Source: Bradyrhizobium sp. SRL28 (lineage in GTDB: Bacteria; Pseudomonadota; Alphaproteobacteria; Rhizobiales; Xanthobacteraceae). From it: DNA of 64,000 nucleotides. Under the pieces are notes generated by a model. It was given only the letters and a program-made list of their open reading frames with translations. It was not told where the DNA came from and made no database searches. Shown here piece by piece: positions 34,650-43,755 of this stretch. Made by a program: the position numbers and the translations under genes. Location of the stretch: assembly GCF_018596315.1 (NCBI RefSeq), contig NZ_JAHEAG010000013.1:110584-174583 (forward strand), in the 5' to 3' direction. Each line of letters opens with the position of its first letter. Position 1 is the stretch's first letter.

Positions 34650-37600
34650 CTAGTAGGAATGCGAGGCGGCTTGATCGGCGAGTTGCTCCTCGGATTGCCG
34701 TTGCATCAGTCGCATGAGCGGCTTCCTGCCGAACGTGAGGAACAGCACAGGCGTGATCAGGGCATCGAGCAATGTCGCGCTGACAAGCCCGCCGAAGATC
34801 GTCACGGCGACCGGGTGCAATATCTCCTTGCCCGGCTCGTCGGCCGCGATCAGCAGCGGCAGCAGCGCCAGCCCCGCGGACAGCGCGGTCATCAGGACGG
34901 GTGTCATGCGCTCGAGGCTTCCGCGGATGACAAGCTGTGGCCCGAACTCCATCTGCTCACGCAGCGCGAGATTGATGTAGTGGCTGATCTTGAGAATGCC
35001 GTTGCGTGTCGCGATTCCCGCCAGCGTGATGAATCCAACCATGCTGGCGACAGACAGCGGCTGACCGGTCAGCGCCAGCGCCGCGACCGAGCCGATCAGC
35101 GCCAGCGGCACCCCGCCCATGATGATCAAGGCCAGCACGGCGGAGCGGTAGCGGCTGTAGAGAATTGCGAAGATCAGCGCGAGAGAAATGACTGAAAGGA
35201 TACCTATCCTGCGGCTGGCTTCCTCCTGCGCCTGGAATGTGCCTTCAAGGCTCGCGGTGACGCCCTGCGGCAGGCTCGCCGCCTGTAGTTCTGCGCGAAT
35301 GCGGCGCACGATCTCCGCCATGTCGGTCTTGCCGTCCGAGTTCGCGAGTATGACGATGCGCCTGCGGCCGTTCTCTCTCAGGATCTGATTTGGCCCGTCG
35401 GTCTCCTTCACATCTGCGATCTGACGCGCCGGGATCCACCCCGAGGGGGTCTTGATCAGGAGGTCGCCGAGCTTCTCGGTGGTGCGAAGCTGGTCGGGTA
35501 GCCTCATGACGACGTCGTAGCGCCTGTAGCCATCGACCACGCGCGAGATGACGCGTCCGCTCGACAAGCGCGACAATTGATCGGTCACGGCGCCCGGCTG
35601 CACGCCATATAAAGCGGCCCGCGTATAATCGACGCGGATTTCGAGTTGCGGGATGCGCACCTGCTTTTCGACCTGCAGGTCCTGGATGCCTTCGATTTTC
35701 GAGAGGCGCTGGCGGAGTTCTTCTGCGCTGTTTCGCAGCGTGTCGAGGTCGTCGCCGAACAGTTTCAGGGCGAGTTCGGCGCGGACGCCCGAGAGCAGAT
35801 GATCGAGCCGGTGCGAGATCGGCTGCCCGAGATTGACCGAGAGCGGCAGCACCGAAAGCCGGGAGCGGATGTCCGCGACGATCTCGGGCTTCGGCCGCTG
35901 CGAGCGCCTGAGATCGACTTCGAGGTCGGACGAATGGATGCCTTCCGCGTGTTCGTCCAGTTCCGCGCGTCCCGTGCGCCTTCCGACGCTGATCACCTCA
36001 GGCACATCGAGCACAAGGCGTTCGGCGATCGACCCCACCCGGGTCGATTCGGAAAGCGAAACGCCGGGGTTGAAGGCAATATTGATCGTGAACGTACCTT
36101 CGTTAAAGGCTGGAAGGAACGCGCGCTTCAGGCCGAGCGCGCCGGCACCGGCGCCCAGCACCGCCAGCGCCGTCACGCCCAGCAGCAATCCCCTGTGAGC
36201 GAAGGCAAACCCGAGCGCCGCATGGTTCGCAGACTTGAGCTTGCGGACCAGCCAGCTCTCCCGCTCCGCGAGGCGTTTCATCCCCGGCAACAGGTAGTAG
36301 GCCATGACAGGGGTGAGGGTGATCGAAACGATCAAGCTCGCGAGGATCGAGATGATGTAGGCGTGACCGAGCGGCGCGAACAGCCGTCCCTCGATGCCCG
36401 AAAGCGCAAACAGCGGCACGAACACGAGGACGATGATCATCGTGGCGTAGACGATGCCCGATCGCACTTCGTTGGATGCCGAAACCACCACTTCGAACAC
36501 GGAGCGGGGATTGCCTTGCTCCCTGTTCTCGCGCAGCCGGCGGAAGATGTTCTCGACATCGACGACGGCGTCATCGACCAGTTCGCCGATGGCGATCGCA
36601 AGGCCGCCCAGCGTCATCGTATTGATCGATAGGCCAAGCAGCTTGAAGATGATGGCTGTGGTCAGGATCGAGACCGGGATCGCCGTCAGCGAAATGGCCG
36701 TCGTGCGCCAGTTGAGAAGAAACGCGAACAGGATGACGGCCACGACAAGGGCTGCTTCGAACAGCACCCGCTCCACGTTCTGGATCGAGTTTTCGATGAA
36801 ACTCGCCTGCCTGAATATGATCTCGTTAGCTTTCACGCCGGACGGCAGGCTGGGCTCCAGCTCCGCGAGCACCTGCGTGATCTGTTGCGTCAGCCGCACC
36901 GTATCAACATTGGGCTGCTTCTCGACCGAGACGATCACGGCGGGCTTGCTCATATAGCCCGCGTCGCCGCGTTTGACCTTGGGCGCAAATTCAACGTTCG
37001 CTACCTGCCGCAGCAGGATAGGGCGCCCTTCGATGGTGGTAACGACGATGTTGCGCAGATCTTCCAGGCTGGTCGTGCGTCCGATATTCCGGATCAGGAA
37101 TTCGCGGGCATTCTGATCGGTAAACCCGCCGCCGGTGTTCGTGCCGAACTGTCTTAGCGCCAGCTCTATTTGCTCATAGCCCACGCCGAGCGCACGCAAC
37201 GCGGAAGGCAGCGGCGCGATCCGGTACTGACGGACCTCGCCGCCGATCGGGATCACTTGCGCGACACCGGGTACCGCGAGCAGCCGTGGCCTGATGGTGA
37301 AGTCGGCGATCTCGCGCACCTCCATCGGCGATGCCGTCTTCGAGGTCACCGCGATCAGGAGAATCTGGCCCATGATCGAACTGATGGGGCCGATCTGAGG
37401 CGTGACGTTCAGAGGCAGCTGGCTCTGCACTTGCGCGAGACGTTCCGCGACCAGCTGACGGTTGCGGAAGATGTCGGTTCCCCAATCGAACTCCACATAG
37501 ACGATCGAAAGCCCGATGCCCGACACCGATCGCACCCGGCTGACACCAGGCACGCCGTTCATCTGGGTTTCGATCGGGAAGCTGACGAGCTGCTCGACTT

Positions 37601-37778
37601 CCGGCGGGGCGTAGCCTTCCGATTCCGTCATGATGGTGACGGTCGGACGGTTGAGGTCCGGAAACACATCGACGGGCAATTGGCGCGCGGTATAGGCGCC
37701 CAGAAGAACGAGAATGCCCGCCATCGCGAGAACAAAAAGACGATTGCGGAGCGAGGCGCTGACCAGGAATGTGAACAT
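34650..37778 (-). CDS. Heavy-metal efflux RND transporter (CusA/CzcA family)
   Basis: This proton-driven inner-membrane pump has 1042 residues, the usual length, with twelve membrane helices and two large periplasmic loops. The start MFTFLVSASLRNRLFVLAMA, DVFPDLNRPTVTIMTESEGY and VPGVSRVRSVSGIGLSIVYV are HME-family blocks. Helix 4 carries the proton relay as AIAIGELVDDAVVDVENIFR. The metal (Cu/Ag, Zn/Co/Cd or Ni) is not decided by what I can see. It starts 12 bases after the adaptor's stop. No outer-membrane channel gene is present in the window. Confidence 0.93.
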   Translation of the reverse strand: MFTFLVSASLRNRLFVLAMAGILVLLGAYTARQLPVDVFPDLNRPTVTIMTESEGYAPPEVEQLVSFPIETQMNGVPGVSRVRSVSGIGLSIVYVEFDWGTDIFRNRQLVAERLAQVQSQLPLNVTPQIGPISSIMGQILLIAVTSKTASPMEVREIADFTIRPRLLAVPGVAQVIPIGGEVRQYRIAPLPSALRALGVGYEQIELALRQFGTNTGGGFTDQNAREFLIRNIGRTTSLEDLRNIVVTTIEGRPILLRQVANVEFAPKVKRGDAGYMSKPAVIVSVEKQPNVDTVRLTQQITQVLAELEPSLPSGVKANEIIFRQASFIENSIQNVERVLFEAALVVAVILFAFLLNWRTTAISLTAIPVSILTTAIIFKLLGLSINTMTLGGLAIAIGELVDDAVVDVENIFRRLRENREQGNPRSVFEVVVSASNEVRSGIVYATMIIVLVFVPLFALSGIEGRLFAPLGHAYIISILASLIVSITLTPVMAYYLLPGMKRLAERESWLVRKLKSANHAALGFAFAHRGLLLGVTALAVLGAGAGALGLKRAFLPAFNEGTFTINIAFNPGVSLSESTRVGSIAERLVLDVPEVISVGRRTGRAELDEHAEGIHSSDLEVDLRRSQRPKPEIVADIRSRLSVLPLSVNLGQPISHRLDHLLSGVRAELALKLFGDDLDTLRNSAEELRQRLSKIEGIQDLQVEKQVRIPQLEIRVDYTRAALYGVQPGAVTDQLSRLSSGRVISRVVDGYRRYDVVMRLPDQLRTTEKLGDLLIKTPSGWIPARQIADVKETDGPNQILRENGRRRIVILANSDGKTDMAEIVRRIRAELQAASLPQGVTASLEGTFQAQEEASRRIGILSVISLALIFAILYSRYRSAVLALIIMGGVPLALIGSVAALALTGQPLSVASMVGFITLAGIATRNGILKISHYINLALREQMEFGPQLVIRGSLERMTPVLMTALSAGLALLPLLIAADEPGKEILHPVAVTIFGGLVSATLLDALITPVLFLTFGRKPLMRLMQRQSEEQLADQAASHSY

Positions 37779-37790
37779 GAGCGTGCCTCC

Positions 37791-39452
37791 TCAGCGTACG
37801 TGATCGAGAAGGTCCGCGCCTTGCGACACGATCCGCTTGCCGGGCGTGAAGCCGGACACGATCAGCACACGATCGCCGTCGAGCGGCTCCGTGCGCACGC
37901 TCCTTGCCATGAATCGCTCGGGGGCTGTGTGCTCGTAGACGAAATCCTGGCCGTTTGAGCCGCGAACGACGCTGCTGCGCGGCACCGCGAGGCCTTCCTT
38001 CGTATCGTCGGTCGTGACCAGCACGGTCAGGAACTGGCCGGCCCTGAGGCCTGCCGTGTCGCCCGTCACGGCAAAATGCACCGGCACCGATTGGCTGCGA
38101 TCGGCGAAGCCGGTGCCCTGATAGACAAGGTCGTAATTCTTGCCCGTATATGTCGACGCCCGCGCGCCGCGGGACGGTTCGAGGCTCTCGAAGCTCAGCG
38201 CCTCGACCCACAGCCGCGAGGGATCGATGATGTTGAAGACGATGGAACTCGGCTGAACGATCTGGCCTGCCACGGCGCTGCCTTCGGCGATCACGCCGGC
38301 CACCGGCGCGATCAGCGCTTCGGGCTCACGACGAGATTTTTCAATCGATGCGCGCCGGTCGCGCAGCCCTTCCAGCTCGAGCCGCGTGTCCTCGAGTTGG
38401 GTCCGGGATATGGCGCCCGACGGCGCGAGTTGCTCGTAGCGGGCGAACCTGCGCTCAACAATCGAGATTTGCTGATCGAGTTCGCCCTGGCGCTGCCGCA
38501 TGTCGGAAACATCGATCGCTGCAATGGGCGGCGTGACATAGCCCAGGATGTCGCCTTGCTTCACCCGTGTGCCCAATCGGGGAAAGCCGCCCGGGGCTGC
38601 GGAAAGACGGCCGCCGACGGCGGATTGCACATACCCGCTGGCATTGGGATCGGGAATGATCCTCCCCGGAAGTTCAGTGACCTTTCTGTGAACAGCGTTT
38701 TCGGCGACCAGCGTTCGCAGCGCAAATATCCGCTGCACCGTCTTCGGCACAAAAACCGCCCCATCCGGAAGGCGCTGGGCGCGCTCGCCCGAGACGGTGG
38801 GGATGGCGATTTGCGCCTTTTCTTCCTCATGGCCGTGACCTTCATGCGTTGCCGGTTCGCGCGCGCCCATGAGTATGGGAAGGATCATAACAAGGGCGGC
38901 CGCCCTGCGCCGACCGCGCAGTGCGATGGCAGAGAGCAGCGCCCCGATGAGTACGCCGCCCAGCACGAGAAGAACCGAAACCATGCTGATCTGCCCGCCG
39001 GCAGCCGCATTCTGTCGTGCTGCGCTTTGCGCTGCCCCGGGCGCAGACTGAATCGTCAATGGCAAAATGTCGGTGATGTTTCCCGCTGTAACCGTGAACA
39101 TCAGATCCGTGCGCCCGCTCTTTGCCAGCCACGGCGCTGCCACCCGGTATGTGCCGTCGGCGCCCTCCGCAGCTTTTACGGGACCATTGGGGGATTCGAC
39201 TTCAAGCGTTGCGCCGGTTACCGGCTCATTCGTGGCGAACCGGTCGAGGTAAATCTCGAGATTTTCGCCGCGGACAATCGCAACGATCTCGAACGCGTCG
39301 GAATCGGCCTCGCCGCGCGGCAGCGCACTTGCCGAGACGGGCGGCTGTTCCCCGTGGTCATGGCCCTCGTGGGCGGAAGCGGGGGTGATCACGCCCCACA
39401 GAACTGCAGTCACCGCGAGAGCACGCAGGGCGCGCCCGAAATGGGAAAGCAT
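37791..39452 (-). CDS. RND periplasmic adaptor with extra N-terminal domain and membrane helix
   Basis: The 553-residue protein has a signal peptide, then a His-rich start (AHEGHDHGEQPP), then a beta-sandwich-like domain (about 50-130: VTGATLEVESPNGPVKAAEG), a membrane helix (SMVSVLLVLGGVLIGALLSA), and a second His-rich stretch (THEGHGHEEE). Only after residue 210 does the normal adaptor begin: the barrel-sandwich (GRIIPDPNASGYVQSAVGGR), coiled coil (RQRQGELDQQISIVERRFAR) and beta-barrel. Ordinary CusB-like adaptors lack the first 200 residues. It probably takes metal from periplasmic carriers. Confidence 0.88.
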   Translation of the reverse strand: MLSHFGRALRALAVTAVLWGVITPASAHEGHDHGEQPPVSASALPRGEADSDAFEIVAIVRGENLEIYLDRFATNEPVTGATLEVESPNGPVKAAEGADGTYRVAAPWLAKSGRTDLMFTVTAGNITDILPLTIQSAPGAAQSAARQNAAAGGQISMVSVLLVLGGVLIGALLSAIALRGRRRAAALVMILPILMGAREPATHEGHGHEEEKAQIAIPTVSGERAQRLPDGAVFVPKTVQRIFALRTLVAENAVHRKVTELPGRIIPDPNASGYVQSAVGGRLSAAPGGFPRLGTRVKQGDILGYVTPPIAAIDVSDMRQRQGELDQQISIVERRFARYEQLAPSGAISRTQLEDTRLELEGLRDRRASIEKSRREPEALIAPVAGVIAEGSAVAGQIVQPSSIVFNIIDPSRLWVEALSFESLEPSRGARASTYTGKNYDLVYQGTGFADRSQSVPVHFAVTGDTAGLRAGQFLTVLVTTDDTKEGLAVPRSSVVRGSNGQDFVYEHTAPERFMARSVRTEPLDGDRVLIVSGFTPGKRIVSQGADLLDHVR

Positions 39453-39532
39453 ACTGGTAGTCCTTCAATCTGAATTGCCGTCGCTTGCGGGCAGCACGCG
39501 GCAAGCCTCGCAAACTCACTCTGCGGTTGGAT

Positions 39533-39949
39533 TCAGATGAAGTATTTGGGGGGGCGCCTGAGCGATTCAGGCTCGCGGTCTGGCCACATCTGTGATGGGA
39601 CAAACGCAACACGCGTTATAGACCGGGGAAACGGGACGAACGCCACAGGGCTGGGCAACCCGGCTGCGCAGCAGGCGGCGCATGCCGATAAGCAGCAGTC
39701 GCCGGCGCAGTTCCGGTCCGAAGCCGGCGGCATCTCGGTCTGCTTCCACAGCGCCTGCTGCAACGATGCAGACTTGGTCGACCGTTCGGATTCATGAGAA
39801 GCGACTTGAGATGCGACCTGGCTCTGGCCGCCATGAACGGATGCCAGGTGCGGATGGCTGGTATGGGCCCGGGCAACGGACGGCGCGAGCGAAAGCGCGA
39901 TCAGGACGACCGCCGCTCCCAGAATTCGCTTGACCTGTTGCTTCAGCAT
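39533..39949 (-). CDS. Small exported Cys/His-bearing protein, first gene of metal-efflux operon
   Basis: From ATG 39949 it is 138 residues with a signal peptide (LGAAVVLIALSLAPSVARA-H). The mature part opens with HTSHPHLASVHGG and later has a Cys cluster (NCAGDCCLSACAACCAAGLP). Both could bind soft metals. The frame upstream of 39949 is Arg-rich shadow. It lies about 80 bases before the adaptor gene in the same direction. It is similar in position to short regulatory or carrier proteins of metal-efflux operons; the family is not recognised. Confidence 0.62.
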   Translation of the reverse strand: MLKQQVKRILGAAVVLIALSLAPSVARAHTSHPHLASVHGGQSQVASQVASHESERSTKSASLQQALWKQTEMPPASDRNCAGDCCLSACAACCAAGLPSPVAFVPFPRSITRVAFVPSQMWPDREPESLRRPPKYFI

Positions 39950-40141
39950 GACCGCTCTATTGTTGCACAGCACCCTTAGATATCGCCGGGGAGCCGGGAG
40001 TTCAAGGTCCTCGAGGGAGTCGGAGCCCCGGTACCCCCTTCTTCTCAAGAAGGTGAACGAGACGCAAATCTCGGCGCTATCCGCGCCGCGATAACGCGAA
40101 CGCACGCCCTCTCAACGTCTTGAAAGCGTCATGTCACGACC

Positions 40142-40540
40142 TTACGCCGGCAGATAAGCTCTGATCGCCGGCAGAAAGAAAATCGCGATGTTGATCGCGA
40201 AGCCAATGCTCCAGAGAATCGAGCGCAGCGTCGGGCGATTGCCGAGATAGGTGAAGACATAGGCGATCCGCACGATCAGGAAGAGAACCGCGAGCTCGTC
40301 GATCAGGTGCTGCGGCCCCAGACGGAATTCCGCCAGCAGGACGGCGACCGCAAAGAACGGAAACGCCTCGATGCCGTTCTGGTGGGCGCCGAGCGCGCGG
40401 GCGCGGATCGCGTCCTCGTAGAACGAGGGATCGCGCGGTCTGGCATTGTCGAAATGGCGATGCCCGGCCCATTTGACCGAGGCGATCGTCAGCAAATAGA
40501 GCATCAGCGTTCCGAAAACGCACCATTCGGCGATCGTCAT
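40142..40540 (-). CDS. MAPEG family membrane protein
   Basis: From ATG 40540 (GGGAGGAACC upstream) it is 132 residues with four membrane helices. The blocks RARALGAHQNGIEAFPFFAV and IVRIAYVFTYLGNRPTLRSI are MAPEG family marks; the family includes membrane glutathione transferases. The Glu and Arg of these blocks line the glutathione site in characterised relatives. It is divergent from hemH with only about 90 bases between their starts. Confidence 0.88.
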   Translation of the reverse strand: MTIAEWCVFGTLMLYLLTIASVKWAGHRHFDNARPRDPSFYEDAIRARALGAHQNGIEAFPFFAVAVLLAEFRLGPQHLIDELAVLFLIVRIAYVFTYLGNRPTLRSILWSIGFAINIAIFFLPAIRAYLPA

Positions 40541-40629
40541 GGTTCCTCCCGCCCGGAGCAATGGGCGAAGCGTATCGAACCGGCCATTATCTTGACAAGG
40601 ATGGTGCAACGCGCGAAGCCATCGAAATC

Positions 40630-41667
40630 ATGACCGCGGTCGCCCCCCTTGGACATCCAGAGCCGGCGCCGGCAGCCCAGCCGCAGCGCGTCGGCGTGCT
40701 GCTGGTCAATCTCGGCACTCCCGACACTGCGGATGCCCGGGGCGTGCGGGTTTACCTGAAGGAATTCCTCTCCGACCCGCGTGTGATCGAGGATCAGGGG
40801 CTGCGCTGGAAGCTGATCCTCAACGGCATCATTCTGCGGGTGCGTCCTGGCCGCAAGGCCCGCGACTACCGGAAGATCTGGAACACCGAGAGAGACGAAT
40901 CCCCGCTCAAGACGATCACCCGCGCGCAGGCCGAAAAACTCGCGGAGGCGATCGCGGATCACGACCACGTCGTGGTCGATTGGGCGATGCGCTACGGCAA
41001 CCCGTCGATCCGCTCGCGCATCGACGCGCTGACCGCGCAGGGCTGCGACCGCCTGCTGGTGGTGCCGCTCTATCCGCAATATTCGGCGGCGACCTCGGCG
41101 ACCGTCTGCGACGAGGTGTTTCGCGTTTTCGCCGGTATGCGCGCGCAGCCGACGCTGCGGGTGAGTCCGCCTTACTATGACGATCCCGATTACATCGAGG
41201 CGCTCGCGGTCTCGATCAACGCGCATCTGGCGACCTTGCCGTTTCAGCCCGAACTGATCGTGGCGTCGTTTCACGGCATGCCGCAGAAGTATGTCGACAA
41301 GGGCGATCCCTATCAGGCGCAGTGCGTTGCAACAACGGACGCGCTTCGCAAATGCCTGGGCCTTGATGCCTCCAAGCTGATCCTTACATTTCAATCGCGC
41401 TTCGGCTTCGACGAGTGGTTGCAGCCCTATACGGACAAGACCATCGAAAAACTTGCGAAAGATGGTGTGAAGCGCATTGCCGTCGTGACCCCCGGCTTCT
41501 CCGCCGATTGCCTGGAGACGCTGGAAGAGATCGCGCAGGAGAATGCCGAGATTTTCAAGCACAATGGCGGCGAGCAATTTTCCGCGATTCCCTGCCTGAA
41601 CGACAGCGAGCCCGGCATGGACGTCATCCGCCAGCTCGTTTTGCGCGAGCTTCAAGGCTGGATTTAG
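40630..41667 (+). CDS. hemH: Ferrochelatase
   Basis: The enzyme inserts Fe2+ into protoporphyrin IX, the last step of heme synthesis. From ATG 40630 it is 345 residues; the open frame from 40561 overlaps the divergent promoter region and is rejected. Blocks are VGVLLVNLGTPDTADARGVR, YPQYSAATSATV, the catalytic His215 in VASFHGMPQKYVDKGDPY, and the acidic GFSADCLETLEEIAQENAEI. The frame lacks a strong ribosome site. Confidence 0.95.
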   Translation: MTAVAPLGHPEPAPAAQPQRVGVLLVNLGTPDTADARGVRVYLKEFLSDPRVIEDQGLRWKLILNGIILRVRPGRKARDYRKIWNTERDESPLKTITRAQAEKLAEAIADHDHVVVDWAMRYGNPSIRSRIDALTAQGCDRLLVVPLYPQYSAATSATVCDEVFRVFAGMRAQPTLRVSPPYYDDPDYIEALAVSINAHLATLPFQPELIVASFHGMPQKYVDKGDPYQAQCVATTDALRKCLGLDASKLILTFQSRFGFDEWLQPYTDKTIEKLAKDGVKRIAVVTPGFSADCLETLEEIAQENAEIFKHNGGEQFSAIPCLNDSEPGMDVIRQLVLRELQGWI

Positions 41668-41854
41668 CTGCCTGAAAAATTTCCGACACCTTGTCGCCGT
41701 TCGGGCCTTGCGAACATCTGGTGGCCGCAAAGCCGTTCCCTAGCTATATAACGATAAACTGAGAACGGCCGGCCGAACCGGCGCCGCGGCCTTGCTGACT
41801 CATGATGAGAGACTGCGTCCGGCAACGCTCACCTTGCCGGCTTTGGAGGACTTT

Positions 41855-42853
41855 ATGACTGGTTTCGACATTTTCGCGATCGCATTTGTTCTGCTCGTCA
41901 TTGTCACGCTGTTTGCGGGCGTCAAGACGGTGCCGCAGGGCTATGACTGGACCATCGAGCGGTTCGGCAAATACACCCGCACGCTGGCGCCGGGGTTGAA
42001 CCTCATCATTCCCTATTTCGATCGCGTCGGCCGCAAGATGAACATGATGGAGCAGGTGATCAACATTCCCGAGCAGGAGGTGATCACCAAGGACAACGCC
42101 ACCGTGACGGTGGACGGCGTCGCCTTCTTCCAGGTGTTCGATGCTGCGAAGGCAAGCTACGAGGTCTCCAATCTCGAGCAGGCGATCATCGTCCTGACCA
42201 TGACCAACATCCGCTCGGTGATGGGCTCGATGGACCTCGACCAGGTGCTGTCGCATCGCGACGAGATCAACGAGCGCCTGTTGCGGGTGGTCGATGCCGC
42301 GGTGTCGCCGTGGGGGCTGAAGGTCAACCGCATCGAGATCAAGGACATCGTGCCGCCGGCCGATCTGGTCGAGGCGATGGGCCGGCAGATGAAGGCTGAG
42401 CGCGTCAAGCGTGCCGACATCCTGCAGGCCGAGGGCCAGCGCCAGTCGGAAATCCTGCGCGCCGAAGGCGCCAAGCAGGGCCAGATCCTGCAGGCCGAAG
42501 GCCGCAAGGAGGCTGCATTCCGTGACGCCGAAGCGCGCGAGCGCTCTGCCGAAGCCGAGGCCAAGGCGACGCAGATGGTCTCCGAGTCCATCGCCAAGGG
42601 CGACATTGCCGCGCTGAACTATTTCATCGCCGACAAGTACATCAAGGCGTTTGGGCAGCTGGCGGATTCGCCGAACCAGAAGATCGTCATGCTGCCGATC
42701 GAGGCGATGAGCATTTTGGGGTCGCTTGCCGGCATCGGCGAGATCGCCAAGGCCACCTTCGGCGAAGCCGCGACATCAGCCGCGGCCGCACGGCGGACAT
42801 CCTCGGTGCCGAACACCGGCCCGACGCCGCCGCCGGTCGCGCCGCAGCGGTAG
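41855..42853 (+). CDS. SPFH/Band 7 membrane protein (QmcA-like)
   Basis: GGAGGA lies just before ATG 41855, giving 332 residues. One N-terminal membrane helix (IFAIAFVLLVIVTLFAGVKT) is followed by the SPFH domain (VPQGYDWTIERFGKYTRTLA, NATVTVDGVAFFQVFDAAKA) and a long coiled coil of repeating Ala-Glu-Gly units (about 190-250). Such proteins assemble in rings or cages in the membrane and organise proteases. The adjacent NfeD gene, 44 bases on, is its usual partner. Confidence 0.93.
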   Translation: MTGFDIFAIAFVLLVIVTLFAGVKTVPQGYDWTIERFGKYTRTLAPGLNLIIPYFDRVGRKMNMMEQVINIPEQEVITKDNATVTVDGVAFFQVFDAAKASYEVSNLEQAIIVLTMTNIRSVMGSMDLDQVLSHRDEINERLLRVVDAAVSPWGLKVNRIEIKDIVPPADLVEAMGRQMKAERVKRADILQAEGQRQSEILRAEGAKQGQILQAEGRKEAAFRDAEARERSAEAEAKATQMVSESIAKGDIAALNYFIADKYIKAFGQLADSPNQKIVMLPIEAMSILGSLAGIGEIAKATFGEAATSAAAARRTSSVPNTGPTPPPVAPQR

Positions 42854-42897
42854 CAGCTGATCCGGGTGGTCATACTGGTTGATGAGAGGTTCGTGTC

Positions 42898-43344
42898 ATG
42901 GCCGAAATATTCTCTACGTTAGGCACCTGGAACTGGCTGATCTTCGGCTTCATCCTGATGGCGCTGGAGTTGCTCGCGCCGGGTGTCTTCATGTTCTGGC
43001 TCGGGCTCGCGGCGCTCCTGGTCGGGCTGTTGTCGTTTGCGATCAACCCGTCCTGGCAGACGCAGCTCCTGATGTTCGCGGTGTTCGCGGTCGCCGCCGT
43101 GCCGGCGTGGCGGCACTTTGCGCGCAGCGAGGGAAGCCGCAGCCAGAGCAACCCGTTCCTCAACAAGCGGACCGAGGCGCTGATCGGCCGCGAATTCACC
43201 CTGGAAAAGCCGATCGTCGACGGGACAGGCACGGTGCGGATCGACGACACGATCTGGCGCGTCGCCGGCCCCGACGCGCCGGCCGGCAGCCGCGTCAGGG
43301 TGGTGCAGGCCGATGGCGCGAGCCTGACGGTGGCGGCGGCTTAG
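42898..43344 (+). CDS. NfeD family membrane protein
   Basis: This is a 148-residue short NfeD: two or three membrane helices (IFGFILMALELLAPGVFMFW, LGLAALLVGLLSFAI) and a C-terminal OB-fold (LIGREFTLEKPIVDGTGTVR, DDTIWRVAGPD). It lacks the protease domain of long NfeD forms, as usual for copies next to QmcA-like genes. Its stop overlaps the convergent HxlR gene stop by four bases. Confidence 0.92.
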   Translation: MAEIFSTLGTWNWLIFGFILMALELLAPGVFMFWLGLAALLVGLLSFAINPSWQTQLLMFAVFAVAAVPAWRHFARSEGSRSQSNPFLNKRTEALIGREFTLEKPIVDGTGTVRIDDTIWRVAGPDAPAGSRVRVVQADGASLTVAAA

Positions 43345-43682
43345 CTTGCTATTCGCTTGCTCCACCGCTCGGCGAAGTGATGCAGCGGCAGAAAGCTCTC
43401 CATCAGTTCTCTGCCCAGCGGCGTGAGGCGATAGCCGTCGCTGGGCAGGAGTTCGACGAGGCCGGCCTCGCGCAGCTCCGACAGCCGGGCCTGCATCACC
43501 GTTGGCGAGGCGTCGTCGCAGGCGGTGCGCAGCGCGCGCGAGGTCAGCGGGCCGTCGCGCAGCTCCCAGACGATCCGCAAGGTCCAGCGGCGGCCCAATA
43601 GGTCGAGCAGGGCCATGACCGGCCGGCCGGTTCTGGAGCCGCGCACGGCGTTTTTCTTGGTGACAGCGGCCGGTTTCGGCAT
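43341..43682 (-). CDS. HxlR family winged-helix transcriptional regulator
   Basis: The 113-residue protein carries the HxlR pattern: LLDLLGRRWTLRIVWELRDG, then the recognition helix SPTVMQARLSELREAGLVEL and wing DGYRLTPLGRELM. It lacks the N-terminal Cys used by redox-sensing members. GAGGG precedes ATG 43682. It is divergent from an AhpD-like gene, with a striking operator between, so it most likely represses itself and that gene. Confidence 0.9.
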   Translation of the reverse strand: MPKPAAVTKKNAVRGSRTGRPVMALLDLLGRRWTLRIVWELRDGPLTSRALRTACDDASPTVMQARLSELREAGLVELLPSDGYRLTPLGRELMESFLPLHHFAERWSKRIAS

Positions 43683-43701
43683 CGAAAGCCCTCTTGCATG
43701 T

Positions 43702-43742
43702 TGCTACAGATAATGTAGCGTGATGCTACGTTATTTGTAGCA
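43702..43742. promoter_or_regulatory. Operator dyad between hxlR and the AhpD-like gene
   Basis: Left arm TGCTACAGATAATGTAGC (43702-43719) and the reverse complement of the right arm (43725-43742) agree at 16 of 18 positions. Each arm is itself a GCTACA-type inverted repeat (perfect in the left arm, one mismatch in the right). The tandem dyad fits a dimer or pair of dimers of the HxlR protein and covers the whole divergent promoter space. Confidence 0.75.
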
Positions 43743-43755
43743 CGAGGACTTGCCC

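Noticed and set aside
38076..39473. 465-codon frame on the plus strand
   Set aside because: Antisense to the RND adaptor; no start site or domain.
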